Source: Leisingera daeponensis DSM 23529 (GTDB lineage: Bacteria > Pseudomonadota > Alphaproteobacteria > Rhodobacterales > Rhodobacteraceae). Taken from it: a DNA stretch of 64,000 bases. Positions within the stretch are counted from its first letter, which is position 1, and the number at the start of each line of letters is the position of its first letter. The notes under the pieces were generated by a model. The model had not been told where the DNA came from and did not search any database. It was given only the letters and a program-made list of their open reading frames with translations. Location: positions 2,753,725 through 2,817,724 of the forward strand of contig NZ_KI421500.1 of NCBI RefSeq assembly GCF_000473145.1, in the 5' to 3' direction. Both the position numbers and the translations under genes were made by a program. Below are positions 55,030-63,985 of this stretch, in pieces.

Positions 55030-56205
55030 TCAGCTGGGCGACATGCCGCGCAGTCGTTCGGAGCGGCGGCGCAGCATCTCGACCGTGGTCAGGAGCGCGA
55101 TCGAGATCACCACCAGGATCGTTGCCACCGCCAGGATGGTCGGCGAGATCTGCTCGCGCAGGCCGATGAACATCTGCCAAGGCAGCGTCTTTTGTCCGGC
55201 GGAGCCGACGAAAAGCACCACCACCACCTCGTCGAAGGAGGTGATGAAGGCAAACAGGCCGCCGGAGATCACGCCCGGCAGGATCAGCGGCATCTGCACC
55301 CGGAAGAAAGTGGTGACGGGACCTGCACCCATGTTGGCCGCAGCGCGGGTGAGCGAGCGGTCAAAGCCCACCAGCGTGGCAGTGACGGTGATGATCACGA
55401 AGGGGATGCCAAGCGCGGCATGCGCCAGCACGACGCCGAAGTAGGTGCCCTGCAGGCCGATCCGGCTGTAGAAGAAGTACATGCCCGCGGCCGAGATGAT
55501 CAGCGGCACGATCATCGGAGAGATCAGGATCGCCATGATCGCGCGGCGGAACGGCACGTGCGGCTGGCTGAGGCCGATGGCTGCGAGCGTGCCGAATCCC
55601 ACCGACAGAAGCGTCGCCATCGGCGCGATCTTCACCGAGTTCCACAGCGCCTGCTGCCAGTCGTCGTTGGTGAAGAAGTCGCGGTAGTGCTTGAGCGAAT
55701 AGCCCTCTGGATCAAAACGCAGCATTTCCGGGGTGAAGGTGAAGAAATCCTGGGCATTGAAGCTCAGCGGCATCACCACCAGGATCGGCGTGATCAGGAA
55801 GACGAAGATCACTCCGCAGATCACTCGGAAGGTATAGTGCCACAGCACCTGACCCGGAGTGAGATACGGCGCCAGATGGGCGCGGTAGCGGGAGGTGGCG
55901 ACCCAGAATACGAACCAGCCGGCAAACCAGCCGAACAGCGCCCCGATCACCGCGGCGACGAGACCGCCAAGCACGAAGCCCGCCGCCGCGAAGACCGCAA
56001 CCAGAAGCCAGCGCAGCGGGGTTTCCTTGTCCGTCATCCCGGCAAAGACAAAGCCGATCACGCCCAGCAGCGCCGCGCCGATCAGCACCCCCAGCAGGCC
56101 GGAGCCCTGGGCGGTGCCGACGAAGAGGCCGAAGAAGGCCCCCGCGGCGGCGGCAGTGGCCGCAGTGAAGCCGGGGGTTTGGTTTTCAACAGGTGTCAAA
56201 GCCAT
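55030..56205 (-). CDS. ABC transporter permease (PotC-like) with extra N-terminal membrane region
   Basis: A 391-residue inner-membrane permease. The C-terminal 270 residues are the normal PotC-type module with the EAA-like loop (LTRAAANMGAGPVTTFFRVQMPLILPG split). The first 120 residues are an addition: three or four Gly/Ala-rich hydrophobic helices (GAFFGLFVGTAQGSGLLGVLIGA and GLVAAVIGALFGWFAGW type), absent from E. coli PotC (about 264 residues). Its start is 5 bases after the partner permease stop; the four-gene operon order is ATPase, binding protein, permease, permease. Confidence 0.9.
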   Translation of the reverse strand: MALTPVENQTPGFTAATAAAAGAFFGLFVGTAQGSGLLGVLIGAALLGVIGFVFAGMTDKETPLRWLLVAVFAAAGFVLGGLVAAVIGALFGWFAGWFVFWVATSRYRAHLAPYLTPGQVLWHYTFRVICGVIFVFLITPILVVMPLSFNAQDFFTFTPEMLRFDPEGYSLKHYRDFFTNDDWQQALWNSVKIAPMATLLSVGFGTLAAIGLSQPHVPFRRAIMAILISPMIVPLIISAAGMYFFYSRIGLQGTYFGVVLAHAALGIPFVIITVTATLVGFDRSLTRAAANMGAGPVTTFFRVQMPLILPGVISGGLFAFITSFDEVVVVLFVGSAGQKTLPWQMFIGLREQISPTILAVATILVVISIALLTTVEMLRRRSERLRGMSPS

Positions 56206-56210
56206 TTCGG

Positions 56211-57839
56211 TTATCCCAGTTTCACGTTGTCGATGCCGACGATCTTGTCATAGGCCCAATAGAGCCCCAGGACGATCACCAGCAGGATGGTGCCAAGCGC
56301 GGCCGCAAGACCCCAGTTCAGCGACTGCGAGATGTGGAAGGCAATCCGGTTGGAGATGAAGACACCCTTGGTGCCGCCGACCAGTTCCGGTGTGATGTAG
56401 TAACCGATGGCCAGGATGAAGACGAGAATCGACCCCGCGCCGATGCCGGGCACCGACTGCGGGAAATAGACCCGCCAGAAGGCCGTCCAGTTGGTTGCGC
56501 CCAGCGATTTTGCCGCCCGCAGGTAAGTGGGGTTGATGGTCTGCATCACCGAATACATCGGCAGGATCATGAACGGCAGCAGGATGTGGGTCATCGCCAC
56601 GATGGTGCCGAACTGGTTGTTGATCATCACCAGCCGGTCGGAATCGCTAACCAGTCCAAGCCAGACCAGCGTGTCGTTGATCACCCCCTGCTGCTGAAGC
56701 ATCACCTTCCAGGCCGAGGTGCGCACCAGGAGCGAGGTCCAGAACGGCAGCAGCACCAGGATCATCAGCAGGTTCGCGGTGCGCGAGGGCAGGTTGGCGA
56801 GGATCCAGGCGACCGGGTAGCCGAGCACGATGCAGCTGCAGGTGATCGCCAGCGACATGATCAGCGTGCGCAGGAACAGGGTTCCGTAGATACGCTCGTC
56901 CTCGGGCCGCAGCTCCGGCCCATCCGGACTTTTTTGCAGGTCTGCGGCGTTCAGGAAATAGCCGTTGGTGTATTTGCCGGAATAGGTCTTGAGCGTGCGC
57001 CAAACTTCAGGATCAGCCCAGCCCTTATCCAGCTTAATGAAAGCGTCGCGGGCGGATTCGGTTTCCATCTGGCCCGCTTCGATCAGGGCCGCGGCGTCCT
57101 GCAGCAGGCGCTGCGCATCACCGCTGAAGGCCTGCGCCGCCTGCGGGTTGGCCGCCAGGTCGGCATGGAGCGCCATATAGACCGGTGCCCAGGGTTCTTC
57201 CTCGGCCGGGCTGTCGTTATCCTCTTCCTGGATGGTGCGCGCAAAATTCAGGTAGGCGACGCTAGCTTTCGGCAGCGCGTCGCGGGCCGTCCCGGACAAT
57301 TGGAAAGGCGGTTCGTCCCCGCCGTCCGCACGGCTGGCCAGCCACTCTGGGCCGGCAAACAGCGACATGAAGGTCTGCGGCTCTTCCCATGCGGGATCAA
57401 GCGCTGCGAATTGTTTCAAGTAGCCCTCGCCGACGTCATCGACGCGGCGGCCCGCCTTGCGGAACAGCGAGGAGATGCCAGGCGTTTCATAATTCAGACG
57501 GGTGCCGACGCGGGTGTGCTGTTTCCGCGCAGCGGCCACGACGAGGTCGTAGGCCAGTGCCTCATAAACCGCGTCGGGGGGCGCTTCGCCGCTGTCGGCG
57601 TCCCAGTCCTGCACCGCCACCACGGTCTGCGGAAGGGTGTCCTGCACGATGCGGTTCTCGACCGAGCGGAAAAGCATATCCGCAATCGGGAGGATGAAGG
57701 TCAGCAGGACAAAGAGCAGAAGCGGCGCAATCAGCATCAGCGCGCGGATCTTCTGCATCCGGAGGGCCCGGGCCAGGCTGCGCTTCAGCGGCGTGCCGTC
57801 GGCGGCCAATACCGGACCGGATTGGGTGATGTCACTCAT
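56211..57839 (-). CDS. ABC transporter permease (PotB-like) with a large periplasmic insertion
   Basis: A 542-residue permease, nearly twice the usual PotB length. TM1 is at about 33-55; then about 270 residues of hydrophilic, probably periplasmic sequence (about 56-325), rich in acidic and aromatic residues; then TM2 (FLRTLIMSLAITCSCIVLGY) and the standard core, with the EAA loop YLRAAKSLGATNWTAFWRVYFPQ split. The insert sits in the loop facing the binding protein. ATG 57839; 24 extra open codons upstream are ignored. Confidence 0.9.
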   Translation of the reverse strand: MSDITQSGPVLAADGTPLKRSLARALRMQKIRALMLIAPLLLFVLLTFILPIADMLFRSVENRIVQDTLPQTVVAVQDWDADSGEAPPDAVYEALAYDLVVAAARKQHTRVGTRLNYETPGISSLFRKAGRRVDDVGEGYLKQFAALDPAWEEPQTFMSLFAGPEWLASRADGGDEPPFQLSGTARDALPKASVAYLNFARTIQEEDNDSPAEEEPWAPVYMALHADLAANPQAAQAFSGDAQRLLQDAAALIEAGQMETESARDAFIKLDKGWADPEVWRTLKTYSGKYTNGYFLNAADLQKSPDGPELRPEDERIYGTLFLRTLIMSLAITCSCIVLGYPVAWILANLPSRTANLLMILVLLPFWTSLLVRTSAWKVMLQQQGVINDTLVWLGLVSDSDRLVMINNQFGTIVAMTHILLPFMILPMYSVMQTINPTYLRAAKSLGATNWTAFWRVYFPQSVPGIGAGSILVFILAIGYYITPELVGGTKGVFISNRIAFHISQSLNWGLAAALGTILLVIVLGLYWAYDKIVGIDNVKLG

Positions 57840-57923
57840 GGGGTTCCCCGTCGGGTCTTTTATTTTGTGGGGCGGGGGCCTGCGCATGGCGGCCCCCGCC
57901 GGGCCTCTCATCAGGAGGTCAGA

Positions 57924-59024
57924 TTATTTGGCCAGCCATGCCTGGAACTTGGCGTCCAGATCATCGCGGTTGTCAGCCCACCATTCGTAGTCATAGCTGT
58001 GGACGTTGCCCGCGTTTGCCGGATCGGTCGGCATATGCGGCGCCATGTCGATGCCCAGTTCGGCGTGCTTGCCAACCAGCGGCGCCGAGGAGGCACGGGC
58101 CGGGCCGTAGGAGATGTAGGCTGCCTGGTCGGCCAGACGCTGGGTGTCGGTGGCGAACTTCAGGAAGTCCATCACGCGCGCCTTGCGGTCTGCGGGCAGG
58201 CCGGCGGGCACAATCCAGCCGTCGAGGTCAAAGGACTGCATGTCCCAGAGCATGCCGATCGGCTGGTTCTGCTCGGCGATTGCGGAGAACAGGCGGCCGT
58301 TGAAGGTCGAGCCCATCACCACTTCGCCATCGGCCAGCAGCTGCGGGGTTTCGGCACCCGCGGTCCACCAGACCACCTGGTCCTTGATGGTGTCGAGCTT
58401 GGCCAGCGCGCGGTCCACACCCTCGTCGGTGCCCAGCACGTCGTAGATTTCATCCTTGGCGACGCCGTCGCAGTACAGCGCCCATTCCATGTTGTCGATC
58501 GGGCGCTTCTGCAGCGACCGCTTGCCCGGGTATTTTTCGGTGTCGAAGATCGCGCAGACCGAATCCGGCTGGTCGATCAGGTCGGTGCGGTAGCCGAAAG
58601 TGGTCGAGTAGACGATCTGCGGCACAAAGCAGTCGCTGACGATCAGGTCGCCAAAGTCCTCGGACGCCGAGGTGCCATCGGGCGCTTCGGCCAGGACCTC
58701 ATCATGATCCAGCTCTTCCGCAAGACCCTCATCGCACAGGCGCATGGAGTCGGAGGCCACAACGTCCACCAGGTCCCAGGTCACATTGCCGGCTTCGTTC
58801 ATGGCGCGGATTTTAGCGACGGCCTCGGCCGAGCTTTCGTCCCAGATGATTTTCACGTCGGGGTTCTGCGCCAGGTAAGGCTCTACATAGGCCTTATGCT
58901 GGCTGGCCTGATAGGCGCCGCCCCAGGACACCAAAGTCAGCTCATTGGCCATTTCTTCGGCAAAGGCCGAAGGGGCGCAAAGGGCGGTGGTCACCGCCAG
59001 TGCAGACAGTTTGCTGAGTTTCAT
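57924..59024 (-). CDS. Polyamine-type extracellular solute-binding protein
   Basis: A 366-residue periplasmic binding protein: signal peptide (MKLSKLSALAVTTALCAPSAFA) followed by a two-lobe PotD-like fold starting LTLVSWGGAYQASQ. Trp and acidic residues typical of amine binding occur in WDLVDVVASDSMRLC and MLWDMQSFDLDGWIVP. Substrate is judged polyamine-like from family and context only. ATG 59024 has GGAGAG. Between the ATPase and the first permease gene. Confidence 0.9.
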   Translation of the reverse strand: MKLSKLSALAVTTALCAPSAFAEEMANELTLVSWGGAYQASQHKAYVEPYLAQNPDVKIIWDESSAEAVAKIRAMNEAGNVTWDLVDVVASDSMRLCDEGLAEELDHDEVLAEAPDGTSASEDFGDLIVSDCFVPQIVYSTTFGYRTDLIDQPDSVCAIFDTEKYPGKRSLQKRPIDNMEWALYCDGVAKDEIYDVLGTDEGVDRALAKLDTIKDQVVWWTAGAETPQLLADGEVVMGSTFNGRLFSAIAEQNQPIGMLWDMQSFDLDGWIVPAGLPADRKARVMDFLKFATDTQRLADQAAYISYGPARASSAPLVGKHAELGIDMAPHMPTDPANAGNVHSYDYEWWADNRDDLDAKFQAWLAK

Positions 59025-59101
59025 AGAGAGTCTCTCCTTGTTGAATTTCACAGATGTGAAGCCCCCGGTCGTTCTTCTGCCGGGGGTTCGGCGCGCGCGG
59101 A

Positions 59102-60202
59102 TCAGGCGTCCAGCGCGCGGCAGTCTTCCGGCAGCCAGCCGATTTCGATCTGCTGACCGGGCTGCAGCCGGACCTGGTCCGGGGCGTTCCGGGTCTTGAT
59201 GATGAATTCATCATTACCGGCCACCCGCAGACGGGTGCGGAAGATGTCGCCCATGTAAATGAACTCCAGCACTTCCGCTTTCAGTGTGTGGACGCCTGCC
59301 TGCAGGCGGTCCTTGTTGTATTCGACCCGTTCCGGACGGATCGAGACGCGGGTGCGCTCGCCCGGCTGGGACACGTTGACCGGCTTGCAGTCGATAAGCT
59401 CGCCATCGTCCAGCTGAACCAATGCGATCCCGTTCTTGATCTCCTTAACGGTGCCTTCCAGCGTGTTGTTTTCGCCGATGAACTGAGCCACGAAGCTGTT
59501 TTCCGGGCTTTCATACAGCTGGTCCGGCGGCGCGATCTGCTGGATGCGGCCATCGTCAAACACCGCAACGCGGTCCGACATGGTCAGCGCTTCGGTCTGG
59601 TCGTGGGTCACATAGACCACGGTGATGCCGAGGCGGTGCGCAAGGTGGGTGATCTCGAACTGCATCTTCTCGCGCAGCTGCTTGTCGAGCGCGCCCAGCG
59701 GCTCATCCATCAGCACCAGCTCCGGTTCGAACACCAGCGCCCGCGCCAGCGCGATCCGCTGCTGCTGGCCGCCGGAGAGCTGGGCCGGACGGCGGCCGCC
59801 AAAGGCCCCCATTTCCACCATGTTCAGCGCCCGCTTCACCTTGTCCTCGCGCTCGGACTTGCCCATGTTGCGGACTTCGAGCGGGAAGGAGAGGTTTTCC
59901 GCAATCGTCATATGCGGAAACAGGGCGTAGTTCTGGAACACCATGCCGATGCCGCGCTTGTGCGGCGGGATGTTGTTGATCGAGGTCCCGTCCAGGCGGA
60001 TGTCGCCATGGGTCGCGGTCTCAAACCCTGCCAGCATCATCAGGCAAGTGGTTTTCCCGGACCCGGACGGGCCAAGCATTGTCAGAAACTCGCCCTTGGG
60101 CATGGTGAGGTTGAGATCTTTGACAACGAGATTTTCGCCATCGTAGCTCTTTTGGACGCGTTCGAATTCAACGAACGCATCAACGTTTGACGCATCAGCC
60201 AA
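59102..60202 (-). CDS. potA: Polyamine-type ABC transporter ATPase
   Basis: A 366-residue ATPase: Walker A GPSGSGKTTC, Q-loop, signature LSGGQQQRIALARAL, Walker B LVLMDEPLGALD, H-loop VYVTHDQTEALTM, and a C-terminal TOBE domain (about 285-360). There is no ATG in frame before the homology; TTG at 60202 with GGGGAG six bases upstream is the start. It is the first gene of the operon ATPase-binding protein-two permeases. Confidence 0.94.
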   Translation of the reverse strand: MADASNVDAFVEFERVQKSYDGENLVVKDLNLTMPKGEFLTMLGPSGSGKTTCLMMLAGFETATHGDIRLDGTSINNIPPHKRGIGMVFQNYALFPHMTIAENLSFPLEVRNMGKSEREDKVKRALNMVEMGAFGGRRPAQLSGGQQQRIALARALVFEPELVLMDEPLGALDKQLREKMQFEITHLAHRLGITVVYVTHDQTEALTMSDRVAVFDDGRIQQIAPPDQLYESPENSFVAQFIGENNTLEGTVKEIKNGIALVQLDDGELIDCKPVNVSQPGERTRVSIRPERVEYNKDRLQAGVHTLKAEVLEFIYMGDIFRTRLRVAGNDEFIIKTRNAPDQVRLQPGQQIEIGWLPEDCRALDA

Positions 60203-60566
60203 AGCAGGCTCCCCGTAGTTTTGTCATCCGGCAGATTTTCTCTGCGCTTGTTCGAAGTTAATCACACCAAAGCTACCAAGCGCTAGGTATGAAAAAAATA
60301 TTCTTTCAATCGCTGGAGTACGAAATTCATACTTCGGCCTCCTGCCTCAGGAAAAAGAATACCCTTACGGAAGCCTAGTCCCGTTGGGCAAGAATGAACC
60401 GGACATTTTGCGACGCACCCCGGACGTTTTGCGCCGCATCATGGAATTCACCGGCCCGAAAACGACGCTTTCAGCCCCGCCACCGAAGAAAAGGCCCGGC
60501 AGACAGGCTGCCGGGCCGCAATGAGTCGCAATCTGCACGGCGCGGCTGCCGCGCCGGAGAGGAGAA
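60203..60566 (-). other. 364-base region upstream of potA
   Basis: Holds the aminotransferase terminator (60485-60517) and an AT-rich island (60287-60362) with two inverted repeats: GTATGAA...TTCATAC (60287-60293 / 60326-60332) and TATTCTTT...AAAGAATA (60299-60306 / 60354-60361). The potA promoter and its control site are probably here; I cannot choose a -35/-10 pair with confidence. No gene seen. Confidence 0.5.
60485..60517 (-). terminator. Rho-independent terminator of the aminotransferase gene
   Basis: Minus-strand hairpin GGCCCGGCAG / CTGCCGGGCC (10-bp perfect stem, 5-base loop) followed by TTTTCTTC. Confidence 0.88.
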
Positions 60567-61961
60567 TCAGGCGCTGTGCAGCAGGTCCTGCGCCTTCAGC
60601 TCGGCATAACATTCATCCAGCGATTTGATGGCGCGCTCGATCAGCACATCGATCTGCTCGGGGGTGATCACCAGCGGCGGCGAGATGATCATCCGGTCGC
60701 CGACATGGCGCATCACCAGGTTGTTGGCAAAGCAGCGCTCGCGGCAGATGTAGCCGACCGTGCCAGCCTCAGAGGCAAAGGCGGCGCGGGCCTCTTTGTC
60801 GGGGGTCAGGGCGATGGACCCCATCATGCCGGCGATCTTGGCCTCGCCAACCAGCGGGTGATCGGTCAGCGCCTCCCACTTCCGCTTCAGGTACGGCGCC
60901 GCCACGTCGCGCACATGCCCAAGGATGTTTTCCTCTTCCAGGATGCGCAGGTTTTCCAGCGCCACGGCCGCCGCGACAGGATGGCCGGAATAGGTGTAGC
61001 CGTGGTTGAACTCGTCGCTCGCGATCACGGAGGCAACCTCATCGCTGACAATCGAGCCGCCGATCGGCGCATAGCCGGAGCTGAGGCCCTTGGCGATGGT
61101 CATAATGTCAGGGCGGATGTTCAGGGTCTGGCTGCCGAACCAGTTGCCGGTGCGCCCGAAGCCGCAGATCACCTCATCCGCGATCAGCAGGATTTCGTAT
61201 TTGTCGCAGATGCGCTGGATTTCCGGCCAGTAGCTGTCCGGCGGCACGATGACACCGCCGGCACCCTGCACCGGCTCCGCGATGAATGCGGCGACGCGGT
61301 CTTCGCCCAGCTCCAGAATTGCCTCTTCCAGCTCACGGGCGCGCTGCAGGCCGAATTCCTCCGGCGGCATGTCGCCGCCCTCTGCCCACCAGTTCGGCTG
61401 GTTGATGTGGTGAATGTCCGGGATCGGCATCCCGCCCTGCGCGTGCATGCCGCTCATCCCGCCCAGGGAGCCGCTGCCGACGGAGGAACCGTGATAGGCA
61501 TTCTTGCGGCTGATGATCACGGACTTAGACGGCTTGCCCTTCAGCGCCCAGTAATGACGCACCATGCGGATGTTGGTGTCGTTCGCCTCGGAGCCGGAGC
61601 CGGCAAAGAATACATTGTTCAAATCACCCGGCGCCAGTTCAGCGATTTTGGCAGCCAGCGCGATGGCAGGCACGTGGGTGGTCTGGAAGAACGTGTTGTA
61701 ATAGGGCAGCTCACGCATCTGGCGGGCCGCGACCTCGGCCAGTTCCTCGCGGCCATAGCCGATGTTGACGCACCACAGGCCCGCCATCGCATCAAGGATC
61801 TGGTGGCCCTCGCTGTCGGTCAGATGCACGCCGTCAGCCCGGGTGATGATGCGCGCGCCCTTCTTCGACAGCTCGCCGTTGGCGGTGAACGGGTGCATGT
61901 GGTGGGCCGCGTCCAGCGCCTGCAACTCGGAAGTCGGCATGTGGTTGGTGATCACGGTCAT
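60567..61961 (-). CDS. Class III aminotransferase, probably putrescine/omega-amino acid:pyruvate type
   Basis: A 464-residue PLP enzyme of class III. Cofactor Lys is in MTIAKGLSSGYAPIGG, the Asp in LLIADEVICGFGRTG; the N-terminus (HHMHPFT, then GLWCVNIGYGREEL) matches the SpuC/omega-aminotransferase branch. In this context it would transaminate putrescine or its products. It starts at ATG 61961, directly behind its own promoter and downstream of the GntR gene. Confidence 0.92.
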   Translation of the reverse strand: MTVITNHMPTSELQALDAAHHMHPFTANGELSKKGARIITRADGVHLTDSEGHQILDAMAGLWCVNIGYGREELAEVAARQMRELPYYNTFFQTTHVPAIALAAKIAELAPGDLNNVFFAGSGSEANDTNIRMVRHYWALKGKPSKSVIISRKNAYHGSSVGSGSLGGMSGMHAQGGMPIPDIHHINQPNWWAEGGDMPPEEFGLQRARELEEAILELGEDRVAAFIAEPVQGAGGVIVPPDSYWPEIQRICDKYEILLIADEVICGFGRTGNWFGSQTLNIRPDIMTIAKGLSSGYAPIGGSIVSDEVASVIASDEFNHGYTYSGHPVAAAVALENLRILEEENILGHVRDVAAPYLKRKWEALTDHPLVGEAKIAGMMGSIALTPDKEARAAFASEAGTVGYICRERCFANNLVMRHVGDRMIISPPLVITPEQIDVLIERAIKSLDECYAELKAQDLLHSA

Positions 61962-61994
61962 GGGACTCGCTCCTGAGAAAAACTGATTGGCCCC

Positions 61995-62022
61995 AGAATA
62001 TGATCAAATTCTGGAGTGTCAA
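61995..62022 (-). promoter_or_regulatory. Promoter of the aminotransferase gene with embedded operator
   Basis: On the minus strand: TTGACA, 16-base spacer, TATTCT, 34 bases before the start codon. The spacer contains ATTTGATCA (62001-62009). The same TGATCAAAT occurs in the potF promoter region at 62802-62810. Confidence 0.6.
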
Positions 62023-62027
62023 TCGAA

Positions 62028-62714
62028 TCAGTTCGCGCCCTGCAGCCCCTGAACCACCTGATCCATGCCCTGACAGACGTCCCTCTCCATCGCCAGCGCG
62101 GCCATTTCCGGGTCCCTGCGCCGCAGTGCGTCGAGAATGTCCTTGTGCCGGTCCGGAAAACTCTGGGTGCCGAGCCGCCCGCTCACCACCCGCAAAGAGG
62201 GACCGAAACGCAGCCACAGGCGGTCTGCAATATCACTGAGAATGGGGGCATTCGCATGCGAATAGAGCGCCGTGTGAAAGCTGTAATTCTGAACCAGATA
62301 TCCCGCCACATCGCCAGTGGAGATGGCTTTGTCCAAGGCATTGTCGATGGCCGCCAGCTCCTCGATAACAGCTGCGCAGATATGCGGGGTCGCCCGGCGT
62401 GCAAGCTCGCACTCAATTGTTTTTCTGGCGAAAATAAGCTCTTCAAGATCATCCGGTCCAAGCAGGGGAACCGACACCCGGCGGTTGCCCTGGAACATCA
62501 GCGCGCCATCCGAGATCAGCCGCCGGATCGCCTCGCGGACCGGTGTCATGCCTGCCTCCAGGGTCTCCACCAGGCCCTGGATCGTCACCGCCTGGCCGGG
62601 CACCAGTTCGCCGAACAGAATCTGCGCCCTGAGCTTTTGATAAACGATCTCATGCGCGGGCAGTTTCGCTTGGCTGTCCTGTGCCGCAACGGCTGGTGAA
62701 GTCGTCTCTGTCAC
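62028..62714 (-). CDS. GntR-family regulator (FCD/FadR group) of polyamine genes
   Basis: A 228-residue regulator: winged helix (YQKLRAQILFGELVPGQAV, then GMTPVREAIRRLISDGAL) and an FCD helical ligand domain. The best start is GTG 62714, ten bases behind GGAGG; ATG 62753 has no ribosome site. It lies between the aminotransferase and the divergent potF, and both promoter regions share a TGATCAAAT site, so it most likely controls both in response to a polyamine or a breakdown product. Confidence 0.9.
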   Translation of the reverse strand: MTETTSPAVAAQDSQAKLPAHEIVYQKLRAQILFGELVPGQAVTIQGLVETLEAGMTPVREAIRRLISDGALMFQGNRRVSVPLLGPDDLEELIFARKTIECELARRATPHICAAVIEELAAIDNALDKAISTGDVAGYLVQNYSFHTALYSHANAPILSDIADRLWLRFGPSLRVVSGRLGTQSFPDRHKDILDALRRRDPEMAALAMERDVCQGMDQVVQGLQGAN

Positions 62715-62801
62715 CGGTGGTTTTCCTCCTGAATTTTGGCCAGCTTGCACCATCGCAAGCCAAGTGAAAACATAAAGAGTATTGCCCAACGCGGCAAAAC
62801 T

Positions 62802-62810
62802 TGATCAAAT
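62802..62810. promoter_or_regulatory. Second copy of TGATCAAAT upstream of potF
   Basis: TGATCAAAT, preceded by AAnn and followed by nC as at 62001, 47 bases before the potF start. Its TTGATCAA core is palindromic. Candidate GntR operator. Confidence 0.5.
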
Positions 62811-62856
62811 CCATTTACAGCCGGACTGCGAAACCGGCACGCACAGGGAGAAATTC

Positions 62857-63945
62857 ATGACACTGAAAACGATGACCATGACCGCCGTCGTTGCCCTCGG
62901 TACGGCTGCCGCTGCCGCGGCGGAAGAGGTTCGCGTCTACAATTGGTCCGACTACATCGATGAAAGCCTGCTGGAAAAATTCGAAGCCGAAACCGGCATC
63001 GACCTGATCTATGACGTCTTCGACAGCAACGAGGTTCTTGAGACCAAGATGCTGGCGGGCGGCTCGGGTTATGATGTGGTGGTGCCCACCGGGTCCTTCC
63101 TGGCGCGCCAGATCCAGGCCGGCGCTTTCCAAAAGCTGGACATGTCCAAACTGCCGAACAAGGAAAACATGTGGGACGCGATCGAGGAACGCACCTCGCG
63201 CTATGATCCCGGCAACGAGTTTTCGATCAATTACATGTGGGGCACCACCGGCATCGGCGTGAATACCGCCAAGGTCAAGGAAGTGCTGGGAGAGGACGCA
63301 CCGATCGACTCGCTGGAGCTGGTGTTCAACCCGGAATACATGGAAAAGCTGGCAAGCTGCGGCGTGCATTTCCTGGATGCGCCGGATGAGATGATCCCGG
63401 CGGCCCTGAAATACATCGGCGAAGACCCCAACAGCATGGATGCCGATGTTGTCGAAAAGGCTGAACCGGTGCTGATGGCCGTGCGCCCCTATGTCACCAA
63501 GTTCCACAGCTCCGAATACATCAACGCCCTGGCCAATGGCGATATCTGCGTGGCCTTCGGCTGGTCCGGCGATATCCTGCAGGCACGCGACCGCGCGGAC
63601 GAAGCGGATAACGGCGTCGAGATCGCGTTCAATGCCCCCAAGGAAGGCGCGCTGATGTGGTTCGACCAGATGGCGATCCCGGTCGATGCCCCGAACCCCG
63701 ATGGCGCCCACAAGTTCCTGAACTTCATCATGGACGCACAGAATATGGCGACGGCGTCCAACTATGTCTATTACGCCAATGGCAACAAGGCGTCCCAAGA
63801 GCTCTTGGAAGAGGATGTGATCGGCGATCCCGCGATCTATCCCAACGAAGAAACCGTGAAGAACCTGTACATCAAGGAAGGCTACCCGCCGAAAGTACAG
63901 CGCATGGCCACCCGCATGTGGACCAAGATCAAGTCCGGCACCTGA
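62857..63945 (+). CDS. potF: PotF-like putrescine-binding periplasmic protein
   Basis: A 362-residue PotD/PotF-family binding protein: signal peptide ending at about residue 22 (AAAAAAEE), then VRVYNWSDYIDESLLEKFE, the hallmark start of the family, with binding-pocket stretches GGSGYDVVVPTGSF, INYMWGTTGIGVN and AFGWSGDI. ATG 62857 has AGGGAG. This is a second binding protein distinct from that at 57924-59024; the partner ATPase and permeases (potGHI) would be expected beyond the right edge. Confidence 0.92.
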   Translation: MTLKTMTMTAVVALGTAAAAAAEEVRVYNWSDYIDESLLEKFEAETGIDLIYDVFDSNEVLETKMLAGGSGYDVVVPTGSFLARQIQAGAFQKLDMSKLPNKENMWDAIEERTSRYDPGNEFSINYMWGTTGIGVNTAKVKEVLGEDAPIDSLELVFNPEYMEKLASCGVHFLDAPDEMIPAALKYIGEDPNSMDADVVEKAEPVLMAVRPYVTKFHSSEYINALANGDICVAFGWSGDILQARDRADEADNGVEIAFNAPKEGALMWFDQMAIPVDAPNPDGAHKFLNFIMDAQNMATASNYVYYANGNKASQELLEEDVIGDPAIYPNEETVKNLYIKEGYPPKVQRMATRMWTKIKSGT

Positions 63946-63962
63946 TCTGCCGCAGATGACCC

Positions 63963-63985
63963 GCGGGGCGGGCATACCGCCCCGC
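63963..63985. repeat. GC hairpin at the window edge
   Basis: GCGGGGCGG-GCATA-CCGCCCCGC, 9-bp perfect stem, followed by ACCCCC, directly after potF. It resembles the first hairpin and spacer of the intergenic repeat, but the core is not seen before the window ends at 64000. Confidence 0.5.

Noticed and set aside
56193..59156. A 987-codon open frame on the plus strand opposite the ABC transporter genes
   Set aside because: It is antisense to three well-supported genes, has no recognisable domain, and long antisense frames are expected in high-GC DNA with this codon use.
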